64,000 nt of DNA from Desulfonatronum thiodismutans (GCF_000717475.1 NZ_JPIK01000012.1:181812-245811), one strand, 5' to 3'. Shown: positions 17,349 through 26,281, counted from the stretch's first letter. Notes: generated by a model not told the origin, from the sequence alone. Translations and numbers: made by a program.

Positions 17349-18020
17349 ATGATGATGCTTTCGCGGATAGCCGCCCTTTTTTTTCTCTCGATCCTACTGA
17401 ACGCAGACGATCTGTTTGCCAGATCCACATACGTCGCGGAACTGCAGCAGATTACTCAACGAACCGGTCCCTCCACTGACCATCGGATCGTAAAGATGCT
17501 GCCCTCCGGAGCCTTGCTGACCGTCCTGGAAGAAAGTGATGGATGGCTGCGCGTGCGGGATGCGGATGGCAGCACTGGGTGGGTACTGCAACGGTTCACC
17601 ACAACCGAACTGCCTGCGCGACTGCAACTGGAACAACTACGGCAAGAACATGAAGACCTTCGAGAAACATCCGGCGGAGCTTTGGGCCGGATCGCCGAGT
17701 TGGAAGCGGCAAAGAATCAATTGGAAAGCGCCCTTTCTGAATCAATCAGAAACCATGATGTCCTGGAGCGGGAACACGCGACGCTGCTTACGGAAGCCGC
17801 CCATGTCGTGGAACTTCGTGAGCGCCATGACACCACCATGGCGCAATTGGAACAGGCGCAGATCAGGGTTCGACAACTCAGCTCCGATAACGAAGAACTC
17901 CGGGCATCCGAGCGTCTCCGCTGGTTTCTATTCGGTGGCGGGGTCGTTTTCACGGCTTGGTTTTTCGGCTTCTTGAGCGGACGGATGCAACGAAAACGCC
18001 GTGCCGGTCTGCAATACTGA
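17349..18020 (+). CDS. SH3b-domain protein with coiled coil and C-terminal anchor (YgiM-like)
   Basis: A 223-residue envelope protein. An N-terminal signal is followed by a bacterial SH3 domain (about residues 25-90: TQRTGPSTDHRIVKMLPSG, GWLRVRD, GWVLQRF), a long coiled coil (about 95-185) and a C-terminal transmembrane helix (about 193-212) with a basic tail RKRR. This order is that of the YgiM/TIGR04211 family. The start is placed at 17349, since GGAG at 17332 is suitably spaced and no ribosome site precedes the earlier ATG at 17331. Its role is probably cell-wall associated. Confidence 0.72.
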   Translation: MMMLSRIAALFFLSILLNADDLFARSTYVAELQQITQRTGPSTDHRIVKMLPSGALLTVLEESDGWLRVRDADGSTGWVLQRFTTTELPARLQLEQLRQEHEDLRETSGGALGRIAELEAAKNQLESALSESIRNHDVLEREHATLLTEAAHVVELRERHDTTMAQLEQAQIRVRQLSSDNEELRASERLRWFLFGGGVVFTAWFFGFLSGRMQRKRRAGLQY

Positions 18021-18040
18021 TCCCGGTCGTCCCAAAAAAG

Positions 18041-18260
18041 GCGTTGAAAAAATCCCAATTGTTGCGTCGCCTCGAAAAGTTCAAACTCTCACGTATCAAT
18101 AACTACGCTTCGACCTTGATTCGATTGCCAGGACGGCAAATCGAAAATGTGGCGAAGTACAGCCCGTGAAGGCCGGACACAGGACGTGTCCGGTAGCTTT
18201 TCTTGCTCCTTGCACTTGGGGTTTTTGAACGGACTGCCGACAAGGGACTTTTTCAACACT
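18041..18260. repeat. intergenic inverted-repeat element, copy B (with insert)
   Basis: The left arm GCGTTGAAAAAATCCC (18041-18056) pairs with GGGGTTTTTGAACGG (18218-18232). The core CTCACGTATCAATAAC-TACGCTTCGA and the distal TTTTCTTGCTCCTTGCAC match copy C near 39.3 kb. Copy B carries about 80 extra bases (about 18116-18196), which include a hairpin CCGGACAC/GTGTCCGG. A further right-arm-like sequence GGGACTTTTTCAACA follows at 18244. The remainder of the 326-bp gap to 18346 holds no gene. Confidence 0.7.
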
Positions 18261-18346
18261 CAGATAAGGGAAGACTTTATTCCAGTTCGGGATGCCGACT
18301 TCGACTTTTTGCGCGAAATTCCGCCCAGGGACTGTTTCAGATCAGC

Positions 18347-19333
18347 TCAAGCAGCGTCATTCGCGGCAGGCGATATTTTCTGGTTGGAAAGGAAATCCCG
18401 GTAGGTCGCCCCCAATCCCTCTCTCAAGCCGAAGGTGGGCTCCCAGCCCAAACCCCGCATCCGGGAGACGTCCAGCAACTTTCGCGGAGTGCCGTCCGGC
18501 TTGTCCGTGTCCCAGACGATCTCCCCTTCGTACCCGACGGTCTCGCGGACTATCCTCGCCAGTTCGCGGATGGTCTGGTCCTCGCCGGAGCCGATGTTCA
18601 GCAGCGGCGCGACGTCCTCCCTCAGCAGCCCGGCATAGTCCTCCTCGGGCGAATTCATTAGATACACGCAGGCTCGGGCCAAGTCGTCCACATGCAGAAA
18701 TTCTCGGCGCGGCGCACCCGTGCCCCAGAGCGTGACGTGCGGCGCGCCGGAGACCTTGGCCTCATGGAACTTGCGGATCATCGCCGGGATGACGTGGCTG
18801 CCGGCTAGGTCGTAGTTGTCGTTGGGGCCGTAGAGGTTGGTGGGCATCACGGCCAAGAAGCGTGTGCCGTACTCCCGGTTGTAGGCCCAGCACATCTCGA
18901 TGCCCGCGATCTTGGCCACGGCGTAGGGCCGGTTGGTGGGCTCCAGGGGACCGGTGAGCAGGTACTCCTCCTTCATGGGCTGGGGGCAGTCCCTGGGAAA
19001 GATGCAGGACGACCCCAGAAAGAGCAGTCGTCGCGTTCCGCAACGCCATGCCTCGTGGATCACGTTGGTCTGGATGGCCAGATTGACGTGGATGAACTGG
19101 GCCGGATAGGTGTTGTTGGCCAGAATCCCGCCCACCTTGGCCGCTGCCAGGAAGACGTAGTCCGGACGTTCTTGCTCGAAAAACCGGCGCACGGCCCCCT
19201 GGTCGGTCAGATCCAATTCCGAGCTGGTCCGCTGGAGAACGTTCCGACACCCTTTGGCCTCCAAAGCCCGAACCAGAGCCGAACCTACCAGGCCGCGATG
19301 GCCGGCTACGTAGATTATTGCGTCGTTTTGCAT
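18347..19333 (-). CDS. fcl: GDP-L-fucose synthase
   Basis: A 328-residue NAD(P)-dependent epimerase/reductase (extended SDR) converting GDP-4-keto-6-deoxymannose to GDP-L-fucose for surface polysaccharide. Visible are the Rossmann motif AGHRGLVGSA, the active-site SSCIFP and the catalytic YAVAK, plus the family block NLYGPNDNYDL. Length is normal. It follows cobM by only 9 bp on the same strand, an odd partnership because GDP-mannose 4,6-dehydratase (gmd), the usual neighbour, is absent from the window. Confidence 0.92.
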   Translation of the reverse strand: MQNDAIIYVAGHRGLVGSALVRALEAKGCRNVLQRTSSELDLTDQGAVRRFFEQERPDYVFLAAAKVGGILANNTYPAQFIHVNLAIQTNVIHEAWRCGTRRLLFLGSSCIFPRDCPQPMKEEYLLTGPLEPTNRPYAVAKIAGIEMCWAYNREYGTRFLAVMPTNLYGPNDNYDLAGSHVIPAMIRKFHEAKVSGAPHVTLWGTGAPRREFLHVDDLARACVYLMNSPEEDYAGLLREDVAPLLNIGSGEDQTIRELARIVRETVGYEGEIVWDTDKPDGTPRKLLDVSRMRGLGWEPTFGLREGLGATYRDFLSNQKISPAANDAA

Positions 19334-19342
19334 GGCGATGTG

Positions 19343-20131
19343 TTATTGCAGAGTTTGGTTCTTTTCGTTTTTTCGAAACCCATGTTCGAACTCCGGGGCG
19401 TAAAGTCTGGAGGAGGTGGCTAGTTCCTGGCTGGGAAGGACGAGGAAGATGGTCTGGCGTTCCCAGAGAGGTTTTGCCCCGGTCTTGGCCAGCTTGTCCA
19501 GGGTCAGGCGTTGGATGTCTTCCTCGGGCCAGCCGACGCGGTGGGCGGCGATGATCGTGGTGTCCGGAGGGTAGCCGCCGTCGAGCAGTTCCCGAGCCAG
19601 CTTTTGGTGGCTGGGGCCGCAGAGGTAGACGGCCAGGGCCGCCTGGTGAACGGCCAGCCTCCGCAGTTGTTCCAGTTCGGGGACCCTGGTCCGGCCGTCC
19701 AGGCGGGTCAGGATCAGGGACTGGCAAATCTTTGGAATGGTGAAGGACACGTTGGCCGCCGCCGCGGCGGCCATGGCCGCGGTTACACCCGGAACCACGG
19801 CATGGGAGATCCCCTCCGCGTCCAAAAGGCGGGCCTGTTCACGCACCGCGCCGTACAGGCCGGGGTCGCCGGTGTGCAGCCGGACCACTCGATGGCCCGA
19901 GCGGGCCGCGTCCCGAATCAGTTCATGGGTCTGGTCCAAGGTCAGTCCGGAGGAATCCACGATCCGGCATTCGGGCCCGGCCTCTTCCAGCATGGCCACC
20001 GGAACCAGGGACCCTGCGTAGATGATCAGGTCCGCTTCCCGGATCAGCCGTTGGGCCTTGAGGGTCAGCAGTTCCGGGTCCCCCGGACCCGCGCCGACGA
20101 AGTAGACGTTGGGGGTGGGTGTTGCACTCAT
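19343..20131 (-). CDS. cobM: precorrin-4 / cobalt-precorrin-4 C11-methyltransferase
   Basis: A 262-residue SAM-dependent methyltransferase of the tetrapyrrole methylase family, acting in cobalamin ring synthesis. The N-terminal VGAGPGDPELLTLKA motif and the LHTGDPGLYGA and VPGVTAA blocks are typical of CobM/CbiF. The C-terminus extends a little beyond the family end with a hydrophilic tail. Its start overlaps the cbiET stop (ATGA), so the two are coupled. The cobalt-first (anaerobic) route is expected in a sulfate reducer, making cobalt-precorrin-4 the likelier substrate. Confidence 0.93.
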   Translation of the reverse strand: MSATPTPNVYFVGAGPGDPELLTLKAQRLIREADLIIYAGSLVPVAMLEEAGPECRIVDSSGLTLDQTHELIRDAARSGHRVVRLHTGDPGLYGAVREQARLLDAEGISHAVVPGVTAAMAAAAAANVSFTIPKICQSLILTRLDGRTRVPELEQLRRLAVHQAALAVYLCGPSHQKLARELLDGGYPPDTTIIAAHRVGWPEEDIQRLTLDKLAKTGAKPLWERQTIFLVLPSQELATSSRLYAPEFEHGFRKNEKNQTLQ

Positions 20132-21459
20132 GACATGGGCTTGCGACTGCTGAGCAGAAAGACGGGGTTTTGGGCGCTGATGCGCAGGTCGTCGGCCAGG
20201 GGAGCGCCGTGCCCGGCCTGGACCTGGACGATTTCCAGACCAAGGCCGCGGTGCTCCAGAAATGTTTTGGCCCGGTGCATGCTTCCCAGAAGCACGGTGG
20301 CGGCCACCAGCTTGCCGCCGGGCTTGAGCCTGTCCCAGGCTGATTCCAGAATATCCTTCGAAATATCACCCGGGCCGTGCCCCTGAATGTTTCCCGGGCT
20401 GTTTCCAGGGCTGTTTTTGGGGCTGCTTTCCGGGCTGCATCCTAAACTGCTTCCGAGGCCGCCGCCGAGAAAGATCCGATCCGGGTGGGGCAACGTTTCC
20501 AGACAGTCGGGCATCTGGCCGTGGACCACCTGGACCCAGAAGGCGTTGGTTCGCCGGACGTTCTCCCGGATCATCGCGACGCGGCGCTCCTCCCGCTCCA
20601 CGGCCACCACGCCGCCCCTGGGCAGGAGCAGGCCGGCTTCGATGCCCACGGAACCGCACCCGGCCCCCAGATCCCAGAGCAGATGATCCGGCTCCAGGGC
20701 CAGGGCCGCCAGGGCTGCGGCCCGAATCGTCGGTTTGGTGATCAGGCCGCGCTCGTGAACGTAATCCTCTACGGCCATTCCCAGGGTCAGGGTGATTTCC
20801 GGCTCTCGGACCCGTTCCAGGAGGACGAGGTTCAACGGAGAGAAGGCCTGTTCGACGGCTTGTTCCAAGGAGTACGCTCCCCAATTCTGGCTGGGCAGTC
20901 CCAGGTCCTCGAAAACCCACATCTGAAAAATTTCAGCCCCGCGTTCCAGGAGCATCCGGGCCAGGGCCGCCGGGGCATGCCGCCCGTCCGTATACACGGC
21001 CACCCGATGGTTGCGGCCCAGGGCCGCGAATAACGACGCGGTTCGATCCCGACCGTGCAGGGAGACCGCCGGGACGTTCTGCCAAGCGATGCCCAGCAGC
21101 GCGGCGGCTGCCTGGAGCGTGGTGGTTCCGGGATGCAGCCGAACGTTTTCGCGCCCCAGACGGCGGACCAGCAGCGGGCCGATTCCGTAAAAACAGGGGT
21201 CCCCGCCCACCAGCACCACCACGCGGCGTCCGGCTTCCCAGGCCTGGTCCAATCGTTCCAGCGGCGAGGCTAGGGGAGCCTTGAGCACGACTCGTTCGCC
21301 CCGGAAATTCGGGAAGTCCGCCTGGATGCGTTCCCCGGCGGCCAGCATGTCCGCCTCCTGGATCAAGCGTTCCAGTTCCGCATGGCCATGCCGCGGCCCT
21401 TGTCCCAGTCCGACGACGTCGATGGGATGGCGGATCGGCTGGACATGATGGATGGACAT
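20128..21459 (-). CDS. cbiET: cobalt-precorrin-7 C5-methyltransferase/C15-decarboxylase (CbiE-CbiT fusion)
   Basis: A 443-residue fusion equivalent to CobL. The N-terminal half is CbiE (tetrapyrrole methylase with VVGLGQGP and VLVGGDPCFYG). The C-terminal half is CbiT, a class I methyltransferase with LLWDLGAGCGSVGIEAG and PDRIFLGG. Between the latter and the conserved ESAWDRLKPGG segment sits a ~30-residue Ser/Pro/Asn/Gly-rich insertion encoded by a 12-bp tandem repeat. This falls in a surface loop of CbiT, so the enzyme may still work. It heads the cobalamin block on this strand. Confidence 0.92.
   Translation of the reverse strand: MSIHHVQPIRHPIDVVGLGQGPRHGHAELERLIQEADMLAAGERIQADFPNFRGERVVLKAPLASPLERLDQAWEAGRRVVVLVGGDPCFYGIGPLLVRRLGRENVRLHPGTTTLQAAAALLGIAWQNVPAVSLHGRDRTASLFAALGRNHRVAVYTDGRHAPAALARMLLERGAEIFQMWVFEDLGLPSQNWGAYSLEQAVEQAFSPLNLVLLERVREPEITLTLGMAVEDYVHERGLITKPTIRAAALAALALEPDHLLWDLGAGCGSVGIEAGLLLPRGGVVAVEREERRVAMIRENVRRTNAFWVQVVHGQMPDCLETLPHPDRIFLGGGLGSSLGCSPESSPKNSPGNSPGNIQGHGPGDISKDILESAWDRLKPGGKLVAATVLLGSMHRAKTFLEHRGLGLEIVQVQAGHGAPLADDLRISAQNPVFLLSSRKPMS
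20389..20460 (-). repeat. in-frame 12-bp tandem repeat, 6 units
   Basis: Six consecutive degenerate 12-bp units on the + strand, for example GTTTCCAGGGCT, GTTTTTGGGGCT and GCTTTCCGGGCT. Read on the coding strand they give a four-residue period of the type SPxN/SPGN in cbiET. Confidence 0.85.
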
Positions 21460-21632
21460 GGTTCGGGCCTGGGGTTGCGCGAGGGCTGGATGCTGAATAT
21501 GACAACCTTTCTTGACGGCTGGAGAACGTCTTGCCGGGCCGAAGGACCGTTTGTCAGGAATCCTTCACGGCAAGGCGAAATAGGTGTTCAACCGGACCGC
21601 CTCGGCGGTCATGCTTACCAAAGGTTCGGAAC

Positions 21633-22202
21633 ATGAGCAAAGAAAACGTCGGCGTCAGAATCCGCAACTTGCGGGAGGAGCGGGAAATCAACCGGGAGCA
21701 GTTGGCCGAGCGCACTGGTTTGGCTCCGGAATTCATCTCCCGCATGGAAGACTCCGGGGATGTCCCCTCCCTCGGCCCGTTGCTGAAGGTCGCCCGGGGC
21801 CTGGGCGTGCGGCTGGGCACCTTTCTGGACGATCAGGTCAGCCGCGATCCGCTGATCGTGCGCCTCGAAGAACGCCAGGCCGGGCTGAACATGCACAAGG
21901 ACCACGGCGGTCCGCTGGCCCTGCGCTTCTTCCCCTTGGGCCTGGGCAAGACCGACAGGCACATGGAGCCCTTCTTCATCCAGGTGCTCCCCGACCCGGC
22001 CCAGGAAAAAAGCCTTTCCGCCCATGAGGGCGAGGAATTCATCGTCGTCGTATCCGGAGAGATCGAGCTGCGCTACGGCCGGGAGACCCAGCGACTCAAG
22101 GCCGGAGACTCGGTCTACTACAACTCCGCGATTCCGCATCACGTGGGAGCGGTGGGCCCGGAACCGGCGGAGATCTACGCGGTATTGTACATCCCTGAGT
22201 AA
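21633..22202 (+). CDS. XRE-family regulator with C-terminal cupin
   Basis: A 189-residue transcription factor with an N-terminal HTH (about residues 8-62: IRNLREERE, QLAERTGLAPEFISRME) and a C-terminal cupin (about 110-187, with GEEFIVVVSGEIELRYG and SAIPHHVGAV). The start MSKENVGVR is chosen as the HTH begins there. It sits 48 bp before an acyl-CoA ligase gene in the same direction. XRE-cupin regulators commonly sense a small ligand and control an adjacent metabolic gene, so regulation of the ligase is likely. Confidence 0.85.
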   Translation: MSKENVGVRIRNLREEREINREQLAERTGLAPEFISRMEDSGDVPSLGPLLKVARGLGVRLGTFLDDQVSRDPLIVRLEERQAGLNMHKDHGGPLALRFFPLGLGKTDRHMEPFFIQVLPDPAQEKSLSAHEGEEFIVVVSGEIELRYGRETQRLKAGDSVYYNSAIPHHVGAVGPEPAEIYAVLYIPE

Positions 22203-22250
22203 CGTTCCGAACAGGTAGTTGCTCAACAAACGTCCATCTGGGGAGCATTC

Positions 22251-23903
22251 GTGGACAAGCCAATTCTTCGAGAAATCACCCTGGGCCGACTTCTGGACGA
22301 GGCCGTCAGGGACTATCCGGACAATGACGCCGTGGTCTACGTGGACCGCAACTTTCGCCTCACCTACCAGGAGTTCGGGGAGGTGGTGGATCAACTGGCC
22401 AAGGGCCTGATGCACCTGGGGGTGCAAAAAGGGGAGAAAGTGGCGGTCTGGGCCACCAACGTGCCTTACTGGGTGGCGCTGCAGTTCGCCACGGCCAAGA
22501 TCGGCGCGGTGCTCCTGACCGTGAACACCAACTACAAATCCAACGAACTGGCCTATCTCCTGGAGCAGTCCGAGGCGGAGACCATCTTTCTGATCGACGG
22601 ATTCCGGGATACGGACTACGTGGCCACGGTCAACGAACTGGTCCCCGAACTGCGCGTCGACGCCCGGGGGCACCTGCGCAGCAAACGTTTTCCGCACTTG
22701 AAGCGGATCTTTTTTCTGGGGCCGGAAAAACACCGGGGCATGTACTCCATTCCTGAACTGCTGGCCCTGGGGCACATGGTTTCCCAGGCCGACTATCTGG
22801 CCAGACAGGCCACGCTGGATCCCCACGACGTGGTGAACATGCAGTACACCTCCGGGACCACCGGCTTTCCCAAGGGGGTGATGCTCACCCACTACAACAT
22901 CGCCAACAACGGCTTCTGGATCGGCGAGAACCAGCTTTTCACCCACAAGGACCGGATCTGCCTGCCCGTGCCGCTGTTTCACTGCTTCGGTTGCGTGCTG
23001 GGCGTGCTGGCCGCGGTCAGCCACGGCAGCACCCTGGTCATCCTGGAAGGGTTCAACCCGGTGCATGTGATGGCCTCGGTGGAGCAGGAGCGCTGCACGG
23101 CCCTCTACGGCGTGCCGACCATGTTCATCGCCGTGCTGGAGCACCGCCTCTTTCCCAAGTTCGACTTCAGCTCCCTGCGCACCGGAATCATGGCCGGTTC
23201 GCCCTGTCCGGTGCGGGTGATGCGCCAGGTCATGGAAAAGATGTACATGCGCGACATCACCATCTGCTACGGCCTGACCGAGACCTCGCCGGTGATGACC
23301 CAGACCCGGGTGGACGACGACGTCAACCGCCGGGTGGCCACGGTGGGTCGGGCCATGCCGGCCATCGAGGTCCGGGTGGTGGACCCGGAAACCAACCAGC
23401 CCGTGCCGCCGGGCGTCCAGGGCGAGGTCTGCTGCCGGGGCTACAACGTGATGAAGGGCTACTACAACATGCCCGAGGCCACGGCCCAGACCATCGACGC
23501 GGACGGCTGGCTGCACTCCGGCGACCTGGGCGTGATGGACGAGGACGGCTACCTGGCCATCACCGGACGGATCAAGGACATGATCATCCGGGGCGGGGAG
23601 AACGTTTATCCCCGGGAGATCGAGGAATTCCTGTACACCATGGAGGGAATATCCGACGTCCAGGTGGTGGGCGTGGCCAGCCGCAAGTACGGGGAGGAGG
23701 TGGGCGCGTTCATCGTTCCCAAGCCCGGCGTGACGCTTACGCCGGAAGAGGTCAGGGACTTCTGCCGGGGGAAGATCGCTCGCTACAAGACGCCGAGATA
23801 CATCGCCTTCGTGGAGTCCTACCCCATGACCGCCAGCGGCAAGATCCAGAAATACAAACTGCGCGAAACCGCGGCCAAGCTGTTTCCCGAGGCCATGCGC
23901 TGA
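22251..23903 (+). CDS. AMP-dependent acyl-CoA ligase
   Basis: A 550-residue ANL-superfamily ligase that activates a carboxylic acid as acyl-AMP and then acyl-CoA. The P-loop-like AMP motif is YTSGTTGFPKG near residue 200, followed by YGLTETSPV, and the C-terminal domain carries WLHSGDLGV, GRIKDMIIRGGENVYP and the catalytic Lys in SGKIQKYKL. The start is GTG after GGGGAG. Sequence resembles medium- or long-chain fatty acyl-CoA ligases; substrate is not determinable. It probably forms an operon with the XRE-cupin gene. Confidence 0.88.
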   Translation: MDKPILREITLGRLLDEAVRDYPDNDAVVYVDRNFRLTYQEFGEVVDQLAKGLMHLGVQKGEKVAVWATNVPYWVALQFATAKIGAVLLTVNTNYKSNELAYLLEQSEAETIFLIDGFRDTDYVATVNELVPELRVDARGHLRSKRFPHLKRIFFLGPEKHRGMYSIPELLALGHMVSQADYLARQATLDPHDVVNMQYTSGTTGFPKGVMLTHYNIANNGFWIGENQLFTHKDRICLPVPLFHCFGCVLGVLAAVSHGSTLVILEGFNPVHVMASVEQERCTALYGVPTMFIAVLEHRLFPKFDFSSLRTGIMAGSPCPVRVMRQVMEKMYMRDITICYGLTETSPVMTQTRVDDDVNRRVATVGRAMPAIEVRVVDPETNQPVPPGVQGEVCCRGYNVMKGYYNMPEATAQTIDADGWLHSGDLGVMDEDGYLAITGRIKDMIIRGGENVYPREIEEFLYTMEGISDVQVVGVASRKYGEEVGAFIVPKPGVTLTPEEVRDFCRGKIARYKTPRYIAFVESYPMTASGKIQKYKLRETAAKLFPEAMR

Positions 23904-23951
23904 CCGGAGGAGGCGGCCCGGTCTACGCCTCGCGACGCCACAGACCATCCC

Positions 23952-24512
23952 ATGCGTTTTTCGCTCCCGATCATTCTCATCCTGGCCCTGACGAACGTTT
24001 ACCTCCTGGTTCAGTCAGGCGCACGTGTCCAGGACATGGTGCCGCCTTCAGCCGAAGAGAGCCTGGTGAGCGCCGAGCATCAGTTGGAGCTGCTCAAGGC
24101 CCAGGACAAGATCACGATCCTCAAGCTGATGCTGGACCGCTACCGCGAGGCCAACACCCACCGGCTGCGCCTGACCGCCTACACGGCCAGGCCCGAGGAA
24201 ACCAATGAAGACGTGGAAAACACCGCGATCATGCAGACTCCAAGACCCGGATGGACGGTGGCGGTTTCCCAGGACCTGCGGGGCTGGCTGGGCAAACGGG
24301 TCTACGTGGAAGGCTTTGGCGTGCGGTTCGTCGGAGACCTGATGAACCCCAGGTACTCGAAGTCCATCGACGTCCTGGTGGCCGACGTCGAGGAAGCCCG
24401 AGACATCGGCGTGATCCTGGACGTCTTCGTGACCCTGATCGAGCCCCTGCTCCCGGAGCACTACGACGGCGACTTCGATATCACGGCAGTGTTCAATTGG
24501 AATCGGGAATGA
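23952..24512 (+). CDS. exported 3D-domain protein
   Basis: A 186-residue protein with an N-terminal membrane anchor or signal (about residues 3-22), a short helical linker and a C-terminal 3D (double-psi beta-barrel) domain as in lytic transglycosylase MltA. The features are LRLTAYTARPEETN, the central TVAVSQDLRGWLGKRVYVEG and a closing Asp-containing SKSIDVLVADVEEARDIG. The three Asp-type positions are partly conserved. It may act on peptidoglycan. It begins 48 bp after the ligase stop. The domain call comes from pattern recognition, not from a search. Confidence 0.55.
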   Translation: MRFSLPIILILALTNVYLLVQSGARVQDMVPPSAEESLVSAEHQLELLKAQDKITILKLMLDRYREANTHRLRLTAYTARPEETNEDVENTAIMQTPRPGWTVAVSQDLRGWLGKRVYVEGFGVRFVGDLMNPRYSKSIDVLVADVEEARDIGVILDVFVTLIEPLLPEHYDGDFDITAVFNWNRE

Positions 24513-24549
24513 CGGGTCAATCCCGAAAGGGCTGTGTGTCGGCCGTCCG

Positions 24550-25581
24550 CTACCCGAACGTCTCCAGGCAGGCGTCCCGAGCGACTTCGGCATAGAAATG
24601 ACGGTGTTCCAGGGGCAAAGGGATTTCCTTGTCCGTGGCCAGGGAGGCGTAGGTCTTGAGCAGGTGCTCGCGGACCAGCCTCATCCCGTTTTTGCGTCGG
24701 TTCCCGGCACCGGAAACCAGGAGTTCCTCGGCCAGCCGGATGATTTCCCGGGCCCGAACCGTGGCGCTGTGGTCCCGAAGCACCCGGCGCTTGCCGCGCC
24801 GGGAGATTTCCTCCAGCCGTTCCGGATCGTCCAGGGCTTCGCGGGCGATGCGGGCCGCGGCTGAGGCGTCGTTGCGGGGATAGATCAGGATTTCTTCACC
24901 AGGGACAAAGACCTCGCGCAGGCCGTTTTCCACGTCCTCGGTGAGCACCGCCGCGCCGCAGGCCGCGGCCTGGAACAGCCGAAAATTCAACTCGCCCACA
25001 ACACTCTGGTTGATCACGATCCGACTGCGCCCAAAAATCGGCGCGTACGCGCCCTGCTGGACAATGGTAGGGCAAGTTTGGCGAAACCGGCGTAAAAACG
25101 GCCCTCGGTCCGGGTTCAGCGGCGGATTCAGCGTGCCCACGAAACTGACCGGAATGTCCCGCTCCATGCCGGGATCCCGGTCCATGTCCAGACGGCAGTA
25201 AAGCGGAAACCAGCGACACTCGCGCCAGGCCCGAGGGTCCCGGAACAGCTTCAGATAATCCTTCTGGGCCACCAGGAACAAGTCAAAGGCCCAGCTGTAG
25301 GGCACGTGCCAGGGGTTGCAGTACTGGTCGATGGAGTACCCGACCACCACCCCCGGCAGCCGCTCCAGACCGAAGACCTCCAGCGGCCGACACCGGTCCA
25401 CCCAAACGGTCAGCTCCGGCCGAAAGTCCCTGGCCGAAAGAATCTCCCACAGTTCCCGCGGACCGATGAGATGCTCAAGGGTCACGTCATGACCGGCCCC
25501 TTTGCCCATGGTCAGGACATGGTGCCCCATGTTCTTCCAGGCCGGGACGAAGTCCGTTCCCCCAACGCTCAAGATGCGCAT
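24550..25581 (-). CDS. CgeB-type glycosyltransferase
   Basis: A 343-residue glycosyltransferase of the spore-coat CgeB/DUF3880 group (GT-B fold). The N-terminal half contains VGYSIDQYCNPWHVPYSW. The C-terminal half has the donor-binding region with GELNFRLFQAAACGAAVLTE and the EEILIYPRND block. It probably decorates surface or flagellar glycans. It is converged upon by the 3D-domain gene, and the CysH-like gene lies just upstream on the same strand (10 bp apart), so the two may be co-transcribed. No signal peptide. Confidence 0.75.
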   Translation of the reverse strand: MRILSVGGTDFVPAWKNMGHHVLTMGKGAGHDVTLEHLIGPRELWEILSARDFRPELTVWVDRCRPLEVFGLERLPGVVVGYSIDQYCNPWHVPYSWAFDLFLVAQKDYLKLFRDPRAWRECRWFPLYCRLDMDRDPGMERDIPVSFVGTLNPPLNPDRGPFLRRFRQTCPTIVQQGAYAPIFGRSRIVINQSVVGELNFRLFQAAACGAAVLTEDVENGLREVFVPGEEILIYPRNDASAAARIAREALDDPERLEEISRRGKRRVLRDHSATVRAREIIRLAEELLVSGAGNRRKNGMRLVREHLLKTYASLATDKEIPLPLEHRHFYAEVARDACLETFG

Positions 25582-25591
25582 GCTTTGTGCC

Positions 25592-26281
25592 TCAAAAGTA
25601 TCCCAGACTGCGCAGGGTTTCCATTTGGCGTTCCTTGTCCTGATCCCTGCCGGAGCGCTCCCCGCCGCCCGCGGCCAGATCCGGGGCCTGATCCGGCGCG
25701 ACGGTGCAGGGCATGCAGCCCAGGGAGCGGTAGCCTTGGGCGTAGAGCGTGCAATAGGGCAGCCCTTGTTCCATGATGCAGGCCCAGATGTCCATTTCCG
25801 TCCAGTCCAGGATCGGGTTGACCTGGAGATGATCCGGGGATTCGCGAGGCTCCACGGGCTGGCGGTCGCATCGGCTGGGCGCTTCGTCCCGGCGTAGTCC
25901 AGTGAGCAGGGCGGACAGGCGGAGGTCGACGATGGCCTGCTGTAAGGGGAGAATCTTCAGGTCGCGGCAGCAAGTCAGCTTGTCCTGGGCCACTGGGTAA
26001 ACATCCAAGGGGATGTCCGGGCGTTGCACATGCAGGTCAATTTCCCATTCCCGGGCCACCTGATCGCGCAACTCCAGTACCTCGAGAAACTTCAACCCGG
26101 TATCCAGGTTCACGGCCCGGCAGGGGGCCATGTCCCGCTCCCGGAGCAGAGAGCGCCACAGCCAGAGGACCACGGTGGAATCCTTGCCTCCGGTCCAGGC
26201 CACGGCGGTCCGCTCAGGACCGTGTTTGGCCAGAACCTGTTCGAGGATGTGTCGGGAGTGGAGAATTTTATCGTGCAGCAT
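25592..26281 (-). CDS. CysH-like (APS/PAPS reductase family) protein lacking the catalytic C-terminal Cys
   Basis: A 229-residue PP-loop protein with TGGKDS at 30-35 and a CC pair (104-105) plus CxxC (189-192), which in assimilatory APS reductases hold a [4Fe-4S] cluster. TGLRRDEAP and LGCMPCT also match that family. The C-terminal ECGLH motif, whose Cys attacks APS sulfur, is missing; the protein ends RSLGYF. It therefore may not reduce APS. The start MLHDKIL is chosen because GAGGAG lies 8 bases upstream. It is followed 10 bp later by a glycosyltransferase gene. Confidence 0.78.
   Translation of the reverse strand: MLHDKILHSRHILEQVLAKHGPERTAVAWTGGKDSTVVLWLWRSLLRERDMAPCRAVNLDTGLKFLEVLELRDQVAREWEIDLHVQRPDIPLDVYPVAQDKLTCCRDLKILPLQQAIVDLRLSALLTGLRRDEAPSRCDRQPVEPRESPDHLQVNPILDWTEMDIWACIMEQGLPYCTLYAQGYRSLGCMPCTVAPDQAPDLAAGGGERSGRDQDKERQMETLRSLGYF

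Noticed and set aside
21615..23948. A 777-codon open frame antisense to the XRE-cupin and acyl-CoA ligase genes
   Set aside because: Low-complexity His/Val/Gly-rich translation and complete overlap with two well-supported genes.
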